Below, piece after piece: positions 1 to 13,200 of a stretch of DNA of 60,000 nt. How positions within the stretch are numbered: the stretch's first letter is position 1; each line of letters starts with the position of its first letter. The translations under genes were made by a program, and so were the position numbers. Source of the stretch: Cristatella mucedo (taxonomy: Eukaryota; Bryozoa; Phylactolaemata; Cristatellidae); NCBI GenBank assembly GCA_009760855.2, contig WPIO01000001.1:4766501-4826500 (forward strand). The letters run 5' to 3'. The notes beneath the pieces are model-generated. The model was not told the origin of the DNA, searched no databases, and saw only the letters and a list, made by a program, of their open reading frames with translations.

Positions 1-1432
1 GCACGTACATTTATATGCACCGCCCTCTTAAGGTTTCTGTGCATCTGCTACCGGCACACTATTTTACTAAAAACGCACACGATTGACATAGGATCGAACT
101 AGTCCGAATCCGTCTTTATCATTCAGAAATACATAATTACACGTAATTTATTTGGTACAATCAATAACTGGTCGAGGTACCATTTTTTTCTATATTCGCC
201 CGATCGCCTCGGCATTGATGTCTAGCAATCTTTTAAAACCTCAAACAACTCATCGAATTTCATGTACCTGAGAACACAGATCTCAACTGGCTCGAAGCTG
301 TAGTCCCAGGTTCGTAAAAAAAACTCTTTAACCACCACAACAGTGTGCTTTGAACGGTTGTCCTGCTATCAACAGAAATAGCACCCCTGAAGAGCATAAG
401 CAGATGGCAAGCCAACGTTCAGCAAATGTTGAATTAAAAATTCTGATTCATGATTCCTGGAATCCAGTGCAGATGTTCAACACCTGAAGTTGAAAAGCAA
501 CCCCGTAGCAATACACTTCCAGACAATAGTCAAATTAAGTACGCATCACCCATTTGCTGAAAACATACTTCTCTTGTTGCAGCCAAAGAGATTGAATTTG
601 GACTCATAAGTCCACAATAGTCTGCTCCACCGTTCAGCTGTCCCATGTTGGTGTCGGCAAGCAAAATCCAGCCCTGCTTTTTTGAGCTGCACAGTCAACA
701 ACGGCTGGTACTTTTTCACTTAATGCATTCGGTCCTTGCTCATTAAGCCGTCTAGTCAGGGCATTTTGGCTTACGGCCCATCTGGTAGCTTGGTAGACAC
801 ACTAACGGTGATTTTAGCAGTGGCATACCTTTCCTTCAGAGCCATACTTTTCACAAGCCGGTCCTGCTTCGGAGACGTTTCTCGAGAACGACCCTAGCCA
901 GGTAGTGCCTGTGTACCAGCATAGTCCAGATGTTTCCTAATAGTGGTTCAGACAGTGCCCTCCGAGATCTTCAGCCGCCTCACGATTTCTCCGTTTGAAT
1001 TGCCATTTCCTTGGAGCAACATTAATAACGCTATCGTACCTTCAGTAAGCTGTGCAACTGGCGGCATGGTCTTGTCGCCTACCGAGAGTTAGTATGGCAC
1101 GGGCTAGCCCCAACAGGTCAAGAAGACATCAGGGTAGCTTAGTTCATCATTGGCCGAGGCATCGTCAGTGCTAGATGGTCTCCAAGAGAAGATGAACGGT
1201 CATGTGACCGTGCGTACCCGTCTGTTTACACTAGAGCCTCCGATTCGGCTGCCGGCAAATGCAGTTACTCAATAAGAAAACGTAGCAAACTGTGGCTAAG
1301 CCCAAAACTTTATTGATGGATTGTTACAATTTAATAATTAGGGTAGCATCATGACTTACTCGTGTAAGGGCATTTGCAACTACCAAACTCGGAGGAATGG
1401 ACCAGGTGCCTAGAAACTTTTGAAGGGCAGTG
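1..1432 (-). mobile_element. Tc1-like DNA transposon, degenerate, truncated by window edge
   Basis: On the minus strand the element begins at 1432 next to a TA dinucleotide (1433-1434), with a TIR-like start CACTGCCCTTCAAAAGTTT. A transposase remnant starts near 1067 with a helix-turn-helix (GNSNGEIVRRLKISEGTV). The catalytic-domain signature YESKFNLFG lies near 610-580. Several stops and frameshifts make it a dead copy. The same family occurs at 34.5 kb and 59 kb. Confidence 0.8.
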
Positions 1433-1765
1433 TATGTCGAATAAAGCATTGGCATAATGAAGGTCAGCAGGCCTTTGCCATACCCGAATGGAACGAACTT
1501 GACTTGGAAAGCCGGTCAGCAAGCTATATGGTATGCCCGGTTAGCCTTGCCATGATTGGGCAGACAAGGTCAAGGCTTGGCACCATCCTTACCCTAATCG
1601 TGGCTATGCGATTAAAGTAAACAAACTTTTCATGAGCCAATGTATTTTGCTAGGTAGTCGACAGGCTGTGCTAAAACCCAGCTATGGGGTTGTTGCTAGA
1701 TTAATGCACATTTGACACCATCTCTTGGTGTTGCAGCCTGGGGGCAGGTTCATGGTATAGATGCA
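1433..1765 (-). repeat. Repeat flanking the Tc1-like copy, shared with 34,176-34,507
   Basis: The 330 bp beyond the TIR-like end match, on the opposite strand, the 330 bp upstream of the Tc1-like copy at 34.5 kb, with many substitutions. Landmarks are GTGCATTAATCTAG, TGGCTCATGAAAAG and CCAATGCTTTATTCGACATA in the same order. This is either part of a longer element or a host repeat carrying the transposon. Confidence 0.65.
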
Positions 1766-1769
1766 AATT

Positions 1770-3040
1770 ATACTTCCAGATTGGGCATGCTCACGGGTCT
1801 GATGGTAGAAAAGTAAAAGAAGCAGTGTTGGTAAATGGTTGGTCATGGCAGGGCAAACTTTTGCAAAAGACGAAGGACCCAAAAAACAAATGCCCGAGGT
1901 AAGCATCCACCTAGATGCTATACACAGATGATGCCTACTTAACAGTAGCCACTACTTTCAGGTTACCATGCCATTGACGGTTTCATTATTCGGCAGTCGT
2001 TTCACACTTGTCCTGCAGCAGTGCTTAGCCGCATCTGCTCAGATAAGTTCAGCATACAAAGATTTACCTTCGCCTCCTGTCATGGCAATGACTACGTGGC
2101 AAGAAACTCGCGATCTGCATTAACGACACGGAATCGTGGTGATTAGCTAGCTACACAAGTGACAGAAAAACTTACCTAAACCGGTCATTTCTACCTATCA
2201 GGTAAAGGTGATTTTCTATGGCAAGAGTTGGACTGCTAGTGTCAACCTGTAGCCTGCGTGCATGGAAAAGTTTGCTCATTCTGGCCACTCGGAATCCTAA
2301 CTGTTTGGGGGCCAGCAGGACCCTGACCCAACTTATGATCGACCATTGGATGCTTCAAGCCGAGTTTAAAAACCTAACAAACACCGCCCTATGCTGAGTA
2401 CATCTTCATGAGTCGTTCATCCACTTTAATGCCAGTGGACCAGCTTACGATAGCAAACCACATAGATTCCTCTGGTCATCACTGTATAATCAATAGCAAG
2501 TTATGTATTCATTAGCATCATTATTATTAAAGGGGCCAGCCGTGGGTAAATCTTTTTATGGTGTGCTGGGCTATCCGAGTTACATCATCCCAGGGCCACT
2601 GCTGAACCTGCAATCATTCACCAACGGCAACAGTAACCCTGACCACGCAAAACTACCAAACACTGAAGTCGAATTTGAAACATATAGAAACAATTTTCAT
2701 TAGGCAGGCATCCTAAGCAGGACTGCCCGTCCCAGCTGATCTACTTCAACACTACTAAGCATGTATGCCCACCATTAGCAGCCACATCTGTATATGGTTG
2801 ACGGTATGAAATTCAAACTACGCCAAGTATGCCCCTACAGGCATGTCCAATCTAATGGTATACATTGAATACCTATGGCTCGCATGGTCCATCTACTGCC
2901 ACCACCACAGAGGCTTCACCTAGCAGCTGGCTGGTCGCTGTCTGAGCCGAGGTTGAGAGTGCAGCTCACTAACCAGCATTTGACCTGAAGCTGCCTCCGA
3001 CGTTATGAGAGCAGCCTAATCTTGGATGAGAGACTGGTGG
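1770..3040. other. No recognisable feature
   Basis: I see no exon, repeat family or structured element that I can name. Open frames here are short. The stretch lies in the ATM intron downstream of exon 32. Confidence 0.5.
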
Positions 3041-3800
3041 AAAAAGTTATTTAATACTGCTCAAAAGGTAGGCTCGGTTGAACATGTAAAGATAAGAATG
3101 ACCTAACAGCAGGACAAAGAGCCGTGACAAAGAGAAAATGAAAACCCGATTCGTCTGCAGTCACTGACAGCAGTGCCAGACCAAATACCCAGAACATGGC
3201 AAAGATCGAGGGGTGGGATCAGACGACAATACGACACTGCATGGATCAGCTGCCTACTCTGACCTTAGCTTGGCCTGTCCACTGTCTACTCTCACTAGCG
3301 GTCGAGTTTCGACAACGACAGCAAAAACATCGAAAAGTGTACAGTGCTTACTAATGTGCTATATTAAACGTGTGATGGTGCATTCCACATACAGATGCAC
3401 GGCATCTTCTGTGGAAAAAGTAGGTGAAGTCGTGGCTACAGTGCAAAAATATGGCACGTTCAATGACTTGCCCTGAACGTCTCGACAAGACTCGAGCATG
3501 TGACGGCCAGCCTTTGCTGATTTGGTTGGGGATATATGCACCGCCCGAGGTTTTGATTGGTCGGCTGGTACAACTAGGAAGCTTAGGGTAGGAGCAGCTT
3601 CTCCTTCTTGACAAATGGCGATTGGGCTCCAACCCCCAGATGTAGTGACACAGTAGACCAAACCAGAGGGAAATCGGCACCTGATACAGGAGGAGGAAAG
3701 TCGAGTGCAAACGGAGCTTAAGACAGATCCGACTGCCTCCAATCGAATCTGTAAAGCAAAGCTTAAGTCTGGGCCAGTTGGCCGACGACCAGGCTGTCAC
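3040..3800 (-). repeat. Interspersed repeat R3 (also at 30,700-31,335 on plus)
   Basis: On the minus strand, 3800-3510 and 3165-3040 match consecutive pieces of 30,790-31,260 on the plus strand. Both encode VVPADQS in one frame. This copy holds about 330 bp extra (about 3170-3500) absent from the other. In the other copy the repeat lies just upstream of a LINE-A copy, so it may be LINE 5' sequence. Confidence 0.6.
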
Positions 3801-3879
3801 CTTCAACATAGATCTAGGTATACCGTGAAAGCCAGTTCATCCCTAAGGTAGCTGCATCCCTGCTGGACCCCTGCCTTTA

Positions 3880-5035
3880 AGTAATAACCCCACATGACTC
3901 ATCTACCTCAACTCAATGCAGCACCTCAATGTGTGCATTCAAGGCAGCCACGAGTGACCTGAAATTCATCTTCCAATCAAAGAAGACCACTTGCCCTCTA
4001 GATCCTATTCCAAGTGCCCTACTTCTCAGATGCATACATCTGCTGCTGACATGCATAACTACTATAATAAGTACCACCTTTCAAAAAGGCTGTAGTTGGA
4101 CCATTAATAAAAAAAAAGCAACACTAGACCAAGAAAACTTGAGCAACTACTGCCCAGTCTCCCTTCTACCATTCCTATCAAAGACACTGGAATGGGTCGT
4201 GGCAGACTAGCTGAACTCATACATTGAAACTTCAAACCTTGCTAGTAAGCTCCAGTCCGGATTTAGAGCCAATCACTCCACAGCAACTATTGTTCACGGT
4301 GTATAACAACCTTCTTAGGAATTCAGACTTGGGTAAAGTCTCTCTGCTTGTTTTGCTTGATCTTTTGGCAGCTTTGATACTATTTATCATTAAGTCCTTC
4401 TCGAGGGCTTCTCATCTCACCTGGGCATCACAGGTATTGCACTGCAATGGCTTAGTTTATATAGTTTATTACTCAGTCTCCAACTGAGTACAAAGATCAT
4501 TAGAGAACCTACTGGTAGCTGGACATACTGGGTAGAGGACGTACTGGGTGCCCCAGGGCTCTGTGCTTGGCCTGCTTCTTTTCACAATATATACTCTCAT
4601 TATGGCCGATGTGATTGCCAAGCACAACCTGGGCTTTCACCTCTATACAGATGGGGCACAGCTGTACCTATGCTTTGATCCTGTCAAACATACCAACACA
4701 TGAAAATCTCGACTTCCTTGCTATATGTATTGCTGAGATCCGCACAGGTACGGCAGCAAACTTCCTCAAATTAAGTTACGATAAAACCAGCCTACTAGTT
4801 ATGGGCAAACAAAGTGTGACTCAGAAACTGAAAAGATGTATGCTCAAATTCGGCTCCTCCAGCATATCTTGTGAGTATCTGAATGCAATCTAGGCGGTGT
4901 ACTGTTCTAATGTAACCTCTCACTAGACGACCACTTCAGCGCCACAGTCAAGCCTGCCTTCTTTCTGCTTCTTTCTGCATTGTCAAAATTCGAGCTCGCT
5001 TAGATAGACCAACAGAAAGCTATCTGCTATGAGAA
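3880..5035 (+). mobile_element. LINE-A (L2/CR1-like) fragment, degenerate
   Basis: Broken reverse-transcriptase frames read [41 protein letters not shown], then [19 protein letters not shown]. In the last, the catalytic YADD is altered to YTDG. Frame breaks and a missing 3' end show a dead copy. Confidence 0.8.
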
Positions 5036-5149
5036 TGAGAGACAACATAAAAATTTCTAGGGCTTCGAAGCACCACCTTTGCCTGGTCCCTCAAGGTGAG
5101 TGCAATTATCGTCTTAACATTAATAATAGCTGATTAGAAGCCATCTCAT

Positions 5150-5290
5150 GTGTATAGCAGCAGAAGAGCCTTAACGGCTATCACCACCCCTTGCAGTTGG
5201 CAATAGCAGATCGACCACTGCCGGATTCGAATCTACGACCTCGGTCGTTAAGAGCAAGCACCTTACCCCCTGGGCTATCACGGCCTTATG
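5150..5290 (-). mobile_element. SINE family S1 (tRNA-derived)
   Basis: Read on minus, it has an A-box-like TAGCCCAGGGGGTAAGG, then a B-box-like TTCGAATCC, then a body with GCCAACTGCAAG and CTCTTCTGCTGC. At least eight copies in the window share this layout. Confidence 0.75.
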
Positions 5291-6400
5291 CAAGCGCCAT
5301 CCGCCAACTGGTGCCACTTTGGCAGTGACGAATAAACAGTTCGACGGTTCAACACTCCCGCTAGCAATGTGCCAATGGATGCTGCTATCACTACAATAGA
5401 CTTGACTGCAAAGGTCAGATGACCACATTCAAATGCACCTATAGTCCAGGAAGGGCTAGTGCAAACCGATAAGCCAGTGAAAAATCTAGATCGTGAATTA
5501 AACAGGCAAATAAACCCTATGTATGAACATCTCGGTCTAATCCATAAAAATATTGTTATGAGAGAGCCTCTTCCGGAGCCTATGCACCAAAATATCAGGT
5601 TCATGCCATGGTCTGACTAACAAAGTTTTTTTTTTTTTTTATTGAAGTCCCTCAGCAATCAACGTTAAGGCCCAGTATTTTCAAACCAAGCATCTCGAGA
5701 CCACAAGAGCCACTTTTGATCCTTCTTTGTCACATCTCGTTAGCTGTGTCATGATTCACCGAAATTTGCCCAACCACATGGGGCTATTCGAGCATAATGT
5801 CACTAAACGCGCCTCGGAGAACATGTGAAGAGTGCATTCTATGATCCCAAAATGGTTTTCTAGGGCAGTCGAGTCGTTTGTGCCTAGAAAACTCTTTATC
5901 ATTGTGCATGCATCGCCCGTGTGCATCGGGGTGCACATGCATAAGCATGGGGCAAACATTCGTAGCCAACCTTCCTGCCCACACGGCTTGACCCTTGTTT
6001 GCCTGGTTCACTTTGCAGTGTGGGCATAACACTATACCTCAGCTGACCGAACCACTCGGTAGGCGAAATGCAAGTAGCTTACTAAGCTTGAAATGCAGGC
6101 ATTAGAACATGATTTAACTTACAGCCATGCTATGTCTGCTTCTATTATCGTTAATCGGTTCAGAGACGCAGCACTATCCACTTTAGGCACGACTCGGAAC
6201 ATAATGACAAACGGTGCTAATTTCACAATGGTCCCATAAGGACTGTACACTGCTGCAAAAAGCCCATGAAAATCTTCAGTGTGCCACCTACGCCATTGCA
6301 AAGTCGACTTCTTCAGCCTTTATTCTAGCAAACATTTGAGAACGAATCCCGATTGTCTGATTTTCAATACACGGCCTAAACAGCTGCATATTTTATATAG
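5290..6400. other. No assigned feature
   Basis: Open frames on minus at 5278-5604 and 5756-6032 match nothing I know. A poly-T run lies at about 5627-5640. A candidate donor at 6119-6124 (gtaagt on minus) has no convincing exon before it. Confidence 0.4.
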
Positions 6401-6865
6401 CATTCCGCCACGGCTTGGCTCGTTCGTACCTAGCTGAAGTGCTGCATCAGTTTCAGCCTGTTCGCCCCTCAGGTCCTGTGTGGGCAATAAATTAGCTGTT
6501 CCATCCCTTCGCTTAAAGACCGTTGGTGACAGAAGCTTTAGCTGTGCAGGTCCTAGACTGTGGAACTCGCTTCCACAATTCTTACGCAACGACAACTATT
6601 CTCCTGCTGCCGATTATGGCTCATCTTTTTCAGTGGTCCTGAACTGCTACTTCTATGCTACTCACTACCTCAACTGCTCTCCTAACTCTGCTATGCCTCC
6701 CACTTTCTCTTTGTTGCGTGAGACGAAGTCTGTTGGCTACCGAATGCGTACCGAAAGCCGCTTAGGCTGTGAGTGCGCTATACAAAAACTCTCCTGCGTA
6801 ACATCCACATGGTCTTTATGACTTTGTGGAGTTACTGACGGAGATACATTACATTACATAGCATT
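6400..6865 (+). mobile_element. LINE-C 3' end (CR1/L2-like)
   Basis: It encodes the C-terminal reverse-transcriptase tail [20 protein letters not shown] then LPQFL, typical of CR1/L2 proteins. After that comes a 3' UTR ending in GACTTTGTGGAGTTACTGAC and an ATTAC-repeat tail. It is 5' truncated. Confidence 0.7.
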
Positions 6866-6950
6866 CATTCTTACCAGGTTTATGTGAGAAATCTTTGTCA
6901 CCGACACACGAATAAGACACTTCATTGCTTATGCGAGAGCCGTTACTTAC

Positions 6951-7219
6951 GTCCTGTATGCTCGTGACAACGATTGAGTCCTCAGATATTGAACAGTGGT
7001 GAGCAGACACTGGCCGATACCTCTAATCACGTAAGCCGATGAGCCTACCGACGGCTGCCTCGCCTCGTTCAGCACCCCTCTTGCTGCCATGGCGGCCAGG
7101 ATGCAAGCCTCGAGCACACCGGCAATCCCCTGTGAGAGTGTTTCCCTCAAACGACCGTCGGCGCAGCACGAAAGGGCATCCCTCAAAACAAGGGGAAACA
7201 CTGTCCTGCACATGGCATC
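6951..7219 (-). CDS. ATM: ATM exon 32, last exon in window (269 bp, phase 0-2)
   Basis: The acceptor is ttatttgcag and the donor gtaagt. It encodes [39 protein letters not shown] and [17 protein letters not shown]. Human ATM has [39 protein letters not shown] and RTMLAVVDYMRRQ, ending near residue 1920. It leaves two bases for an exon that must lie to the left. The FAT domain would start soon after. Confidence 0.9.
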
Positions 7220-10200
7220 CTGCAAATAAAAAACGAGTAACAAATCCAGAGCAATCAAATGTAAGCAAACAATGCAAGTGCTTGACCGGAGAAAACCTCA
7301 TTAACGCTGGCCTGGGCTAGCAATGAGGCTTTGTACCTGACCGACTGCAGGAACATGGTGCTACATGCATTAAACTGGGACATCGCAGCCAGTTCCAACA
7401 AGGCGTTCCTGGTAACAACAGCAACAATGATGGCCCCTCCTCAGGCTGCAAGCGTACATTGACTGACAACTTAACCTAGCTAAGGCTGGATGGTGAGCAA
7501 GGATGTCACCCCAGCGCACCAGCAGTGGAAACACGAGGTCCTGTTTCTGCATGCAAATACATACCTTGACCTTGGTGACAGGCAGTATGGCCAGGAGCAG
7601 CTTGTCCTGTATGCAGCCGCTTTCGACGAGAGCGTCGATCAAGTGTAACAGCCATTGGTTGGCCGATGTGTGCTTGGACACGATCCACAATGATGGCTCA
7701 CCAAGGATGCTCACAATGCGGCTCGAGTCGGTGGCCTGCCAGATAAATGCGTACGTTGCAGATTATGCATGCACAGCAGCGAACTTGGGAAGGACTGAGC
7801 CCCTTTGCGGCTCACCGACAGCAGATATGTTAAGGTGACAGAAAGCGATGTGAGCCAAACTGCGATGTGCTGCCCGTCCATCAGCATGCACTGCTCTAGG
7901 CAATGCATAGAAAACTCCAGCGATTTAGTTCGAGCAACGCACAGAGATAGCTCGGGACTTCCAGCCTGTGTCTTAATCATCAGCAACTGGTGCAACAATT
8001 AGCAGCTCGTTTGGCCTACCGAGACCGGCATAGCCGCTACACTCCTACCACTCCTGTCGGAACTTCCTCCACTGGCTACACATCAAGCCTCGTCCATTTC
8101 AAGATCCTCTCTCTGGTGAACATGGTCTTTATGACTTTGTGGAGTTACAGACGGAGATACAACATGTCGTTTCACTTGCTTGTAGCAGCCTACCCATTCT
8201 ACCACCTTGCTCATCCAGTGTGCTAGTTCTTCGCACTAAATTGAAATCATTTTGTGATGCAAGGCCTCCAGTTCGTACGCACCGAAAGTCTGGAACTCAC
8301 TTCCAGCTTCTGCCAACACTTGCAATGACTTTGCACCATTTGCCCCACTGAACTTGACTTGTTTGTTCCTTAATTTTGCTTACGAGTGCATTATTCAGCA
8401 CATTTCACCAGCCAGAGGTCATAGTAACCGGTAATAATAATAATAATAATTCACTTGATAAAGCGCCCTCAGAGAACTTAATCTCTTTCTAGGCGCTTTA
8501 CATTTGCTGTAAAGTGAAATGCAATTGAATGGTAAGTAAAATCATGCTTGAAAAAACAAACGAAATGAATAATATGGTTAGGGGTGACATGCACAGGGTC
8601 AGCATGCAAATGTGGTTAGTGGCAGCATGCACAGTGTCAGCACGCATAAGCACATGAAGGACGAATCACAGGGACCCACCAAATGCTGTCCTAAATAGGT
8701 GTTTTTAGGTTCCTTTTAAATGTGGTCAGGTCAGGGGATGTTCTGACGCAGGTCGGGAGGGAGTTCCAGGCTTTGGGAGCAGTAGCCTCATGTCTTCTCA
8801 GTGTGCTTTTACATCCTAGCCTAAACATGTTACCATGCAACCGGCGGATCAGCACTGAAGCAGTTCGGGCTAGCTCAAGCAGCTGTCCTTCGGCTAGCCA
8901 GCTGTGCACCGGAAGGATGGCCCACAAAAGAAGCCAATCCTCATTACGGCCGTGCGACGTCACTGTGAGATGTGCAACCATCAAAACCGTCAAGCTTTAG
9001 TTGCCAAGAGTCTTTAAACGAAGGAAAGAAGTTACAAACTGGTTGTCCTAGGCAGCCTGCCGACTCAGACACAGGAGTTCTAAATAAGAAGAACCTACAT
9101 CATCTCAGGCCTTGTGGTACGAGCAAGAGCTTCAGCTTGTATCTGCCAATAAACTGAGAGCCATCAAAGCTCTTTATTTAAAAGGGAATCGGCGACTGAA
9201 TTTCTCCATAAACGTATGTACTCAGCACACTCGCTTAAAAGCAACCTGTCACGAGCACAAATGCACTTCTTGCCTTCAAGAGAACTGTGGCAGGACACAA
9301 AAATAAGTTAGCTGATTTAACAGCCTCATTTATGTAGCAGCAGAAGAGCACTGACAGCTGTCACTACCACTTGCAGTGGGCAATACAGGATCGCCCACTG
9401 CAGGACTCGAACCTACGACCAGGGTCGTGAAGAGCGAGCACCTTACCTCCTGAGCTAAGACCAAGTGGAAAGCACTGGAACATGCTAACACTGCAGCTGG
9501 CTCGGCACACGTGCCTCCTAGCAAGTGAACCCCAGCCACTGAACAGTCGACGGTTCACATAAGGATTGAAAAAAAGGTAGTACCACAAAGGCTAGTACTT
9601 GTAAGGAAGCACAAGGAAGGCGAATGCTCCCGGTCAAATCTAGCCGCCGACCTTTGTAAAAACATGCACATGTACGTACATGTAAAATAATCCTCGTGCC
9701 CTGACACTTGCTATAAAACATAAGAAATTGCTGTAATTAGCCAGCCAGAGGCTAAGAAACTGATACCATAAAATCGGATATGCACGGCGAAGTAATATCA
9801 GCTAACGGACCTTGGCAGAAAGATTAATTGATCACCCTCTGTGACACTGGTAGTCGGTTCAAGTCCTGAAGCAAGTGCCTCTTTATTGGCCACCTTAGGC
9901 AAGGTGAAAGCTGCTAAGGCTCTTCTGCTGCTATAGAGATGAGGCTATTGAATTAGCCGCACTCTCCCTTACCTTGGAGCAAATGGTGCACGCCGGCAAT
10001 TAGATTGCTTGCATCCCCACTAAATAAAAAAACAGCCAGTTCTGGCAGTTTCTTTGGCAACTTCTGATTTTTGACAGTGACGATTTTCGGCAGACACTTT
10101 TTGACTGTTTCGTCTTGTGATTGCACATAAAGATTCGTTGGATTGGTAGGAACTGTACTTCATAAACATTTTGAAGTTTAGCCAGGGCTCTTCTTCAGCA

Positions 10201-13200
10201 ACTGTCAAGGCTTGAAAATGCTCCACTTTGCTCATGCATACATGGACTGGACAAGGTTCAAAGACATGAAAGTTTTACTAATGACACGATAAACCTATTA
10301 CTCAATTGTAAATTTAGTTGGTGCACCACTAAAACAACTATTAACAAAACCATTTAGCCACACTTCTTTTGTTTGCTAAACACTGAAACTGTTATGCTTT
10401 ACAGAAAGTCTGGAGCGAAAGAATTGTTTGGACTGTAATATAAACACGAGACGAATGACAAACACTACACGTGAAAAACAGCACACGCAGGGCACGGTAC
10501 CCACAGTGGCTCGGTGTCGCTTGTTCGATTGGTTAGGCTTCAACTCAGCAGTTTTGGGCATCAGTCTGAACAGTGGCTCGAGCAAACGCCAGCTCTGACG
10601 GAGCGCATCGTCAGCAGCAACCTCAGGCATGCGACCGTGCTCATCGGCTGTGCTAGGTAAGCAGTGAAGTGAAGACGCTATAATCTTCTCCAGGGAGCAA
10701 TAGGCGGCCTGGGAAACCTGGACCCTGCAAGGAGCACGAAGGCATGCATGGTCGTGCTCGACTCACCGTAACACCAGCATGCAAAATGCCGGATGAATAA
10801 AAATATAAATAATAAACTGCATAAGTACAACCAAGTAGCAAAAATTGTTGCGCAATGCAAACCCAATGCTGCCACTTCTCCGTCTTTGTTTTCACACTCT
10901 GATACTTTTCGTTCGGAAAAAGCGCATGAAGGTCCTTGTGGTTTGAGCATTAACAAGTTATCACATTCAATACACACGGGCGACTCCAAGAAGGCAACAT
11001 AAAAATAAACACGTTATTATGGTCACAGAAGCGCTTGCAAGTACAGAGGGACCGATTATAAATTTAGTTGCCATTCAAGTACATTTTATCTACAGAAATG
11101 TGAACACCAAAAGACAGTGTGAGACGATTTGAGAGAAAACCAGCCTGGATTTAAGCCCCAAATGTTCTTCCAATGATAACGATTCCTTCGGATTTGTCTG
11201 GCCACGGCCGAGCAACACATGGAATAATTCCAATCGTTCCAACTGCAGCGGGTGAGGAGGTGCTTGATCAATCATAAGGTCCTCCCACCCATACAAGTCT
11301 AGGATGGAGGGCAGAATGGTACTGGAAGCACAGGTTCGATCCCAAGACAGAAAAGAAAGTTTCCCGATGGCGCTTTCCTTTATGGTTCTGCTATGGAAGA
11401 ATCAGTCTTCCTTGAGCATCCACGCAAGCGACAGTTCGTTTTGTTAGATCAATTGGAGCAAAATGACCGACAAACAGGAGATGGCATTTAAGGCCGTCTG
11501 TCTTGACTCTCTAAGCCTAAGCGATCTGATTTGCCCACAGGTCTTGGGTTCGGGGGATGCAGCAAGCACTTCGTGACCCAAGTCTCGATTGTCAATTCTC
11601 CAGCACGCAATTCTGTATTGCCCACTGCCTGCAAGCAGGAATGATAGCCACAAGGCTTTCTGCCACTAAATATAAATGAGGCTGTTGAATAAGCTAGCCT
11701 TTGATTTAGTTTCAGCAGCCCTCAGGCCACGGGGCATCAGTGAGCAATACACCTCATTGTCAGCACCACACGTGAGGTTTTACAAACAGGCGATGCAGAG
11801 CGCACCCCTCATTCCTCACTACTAACCAACAAAATTCAGGCTACAGCTAAGCATACCGGCAAGTGCCTCGGGTAACTCTTTACTCCCTAGCGTCCCTTCC
11901 CATCCCCCTCTGCCATCCGAATTGGCATTCTTCTTTCCCCCCAACAGTAACGTCAGTGTCCACACGTGCCTGCCTCAAGAGTACAAAATGTGGTAGAACA
12001 GAATAGCCCACCGGAATAAATTCACAAGCAAAAACTATCAACATTACTTAAGTCTGCATAGCACCAGTGGCATCATAAGTTTATTTCTGAGGAAAGTTTT
12101 CCCTAATACACTAATGGTCACACTTGGTTAACATCTACAACAAGTTATTAGGGTTTTCGATCCGACTTCCGATGGCACTGACAACTAGGGTCAGGTCATG
12201 CTAATAGCTTCCTTTTGGTGACTGGCAGTCAAGTTTTGTTAAGACCGAAAGTGCCTTATGTGCCACTCTGCTCGAACAAATAACCTTTTTGACACCAGCC
12301 CTGCAATGCTGACTCTGAAAATGGGATTCGTTCTCGGAGCATTACTTCCGAGTGGGCATTTTATTTTAGCACACCGTGCCAAGGGGGGGGGCTGGCTTAG
12401 GATGCTGACAAGGTGACGATTGTGGGGCCTGGCTAAAGGACGTCTTTGAAGCCCTTGCTTGAGCGACAGCAAGCAGTGTAAAAAAACGCTACTGCTCGCC
12501 TGCATCACCGCTAGTATGCCACCACTTTAGGCTCGGGGTCTCTAGCAGACGACCACGGTTTAGGCAAGCAGTAGCCAGGCGACTGGCAGCCACTGCTACC
12601 TAATCGGACGCCAGTCACCAGTGGCAGCAGTCAGCCAACACCCCAGCCAAGTGTGCAGAGCAAGTGGAACTAAGGGATGTGCGCGAGCGGCATACATGCC
12701 TGAATACGAGTGCCTATGCGAGGCATATGTGAGCAAGACAAGCACATCTGAAAGGCGGCCACCAGAAGCTACCTGAACAAGCAAAGCAGCAACAAACCAA
12801 TGAGTTCTCGTAACAGAAGACGAGGCAGAAGAGGGCAAGGACAACAAGCCAAGTTTGTGCACAGGCGCAGCTCGATGTGGTTTTAGCAAGCACGAGAGCT
12901 CTCACGCACGTAAAGCCCAGTGTGCTCGACCTAGATGCAGTGACGAGAGAAGACAATGCAAACAGACATTAGAGAAGAGCTCTCGGCTGAAACTGTGGTT
13001 GCTCCGTTGGCTAGAGGCCGAATCGAGCAACAAAGCTCGACTGCCATCCTTTGTGGGCTCACACTGCCACTATTGTCGAACGCTGCGTCCTGAACACACC
13101 AGTATTTTTCTATAGGCTAATGCTGGCGAGTTGTGAATGAATAGGAAGGGCGGTAAGATCGGTTGGACAAAACAAAAAAAGGAGAAATCCCAGCACGTTC

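Noticed and set aside
2030-2100. KSLYAELI-like text on minus resembling human ALLYAEIYAD
   Set aside because: A stop interrupts it and no acceptor fits; a chance match.
6119-6301. Candidate ATM exon after exon 32 (donor gtaagt, 60 codons open on minus)
   Set aside because: No frame compatible with exon 32 is open and the translation does not resemble the human segment after residue 1920.
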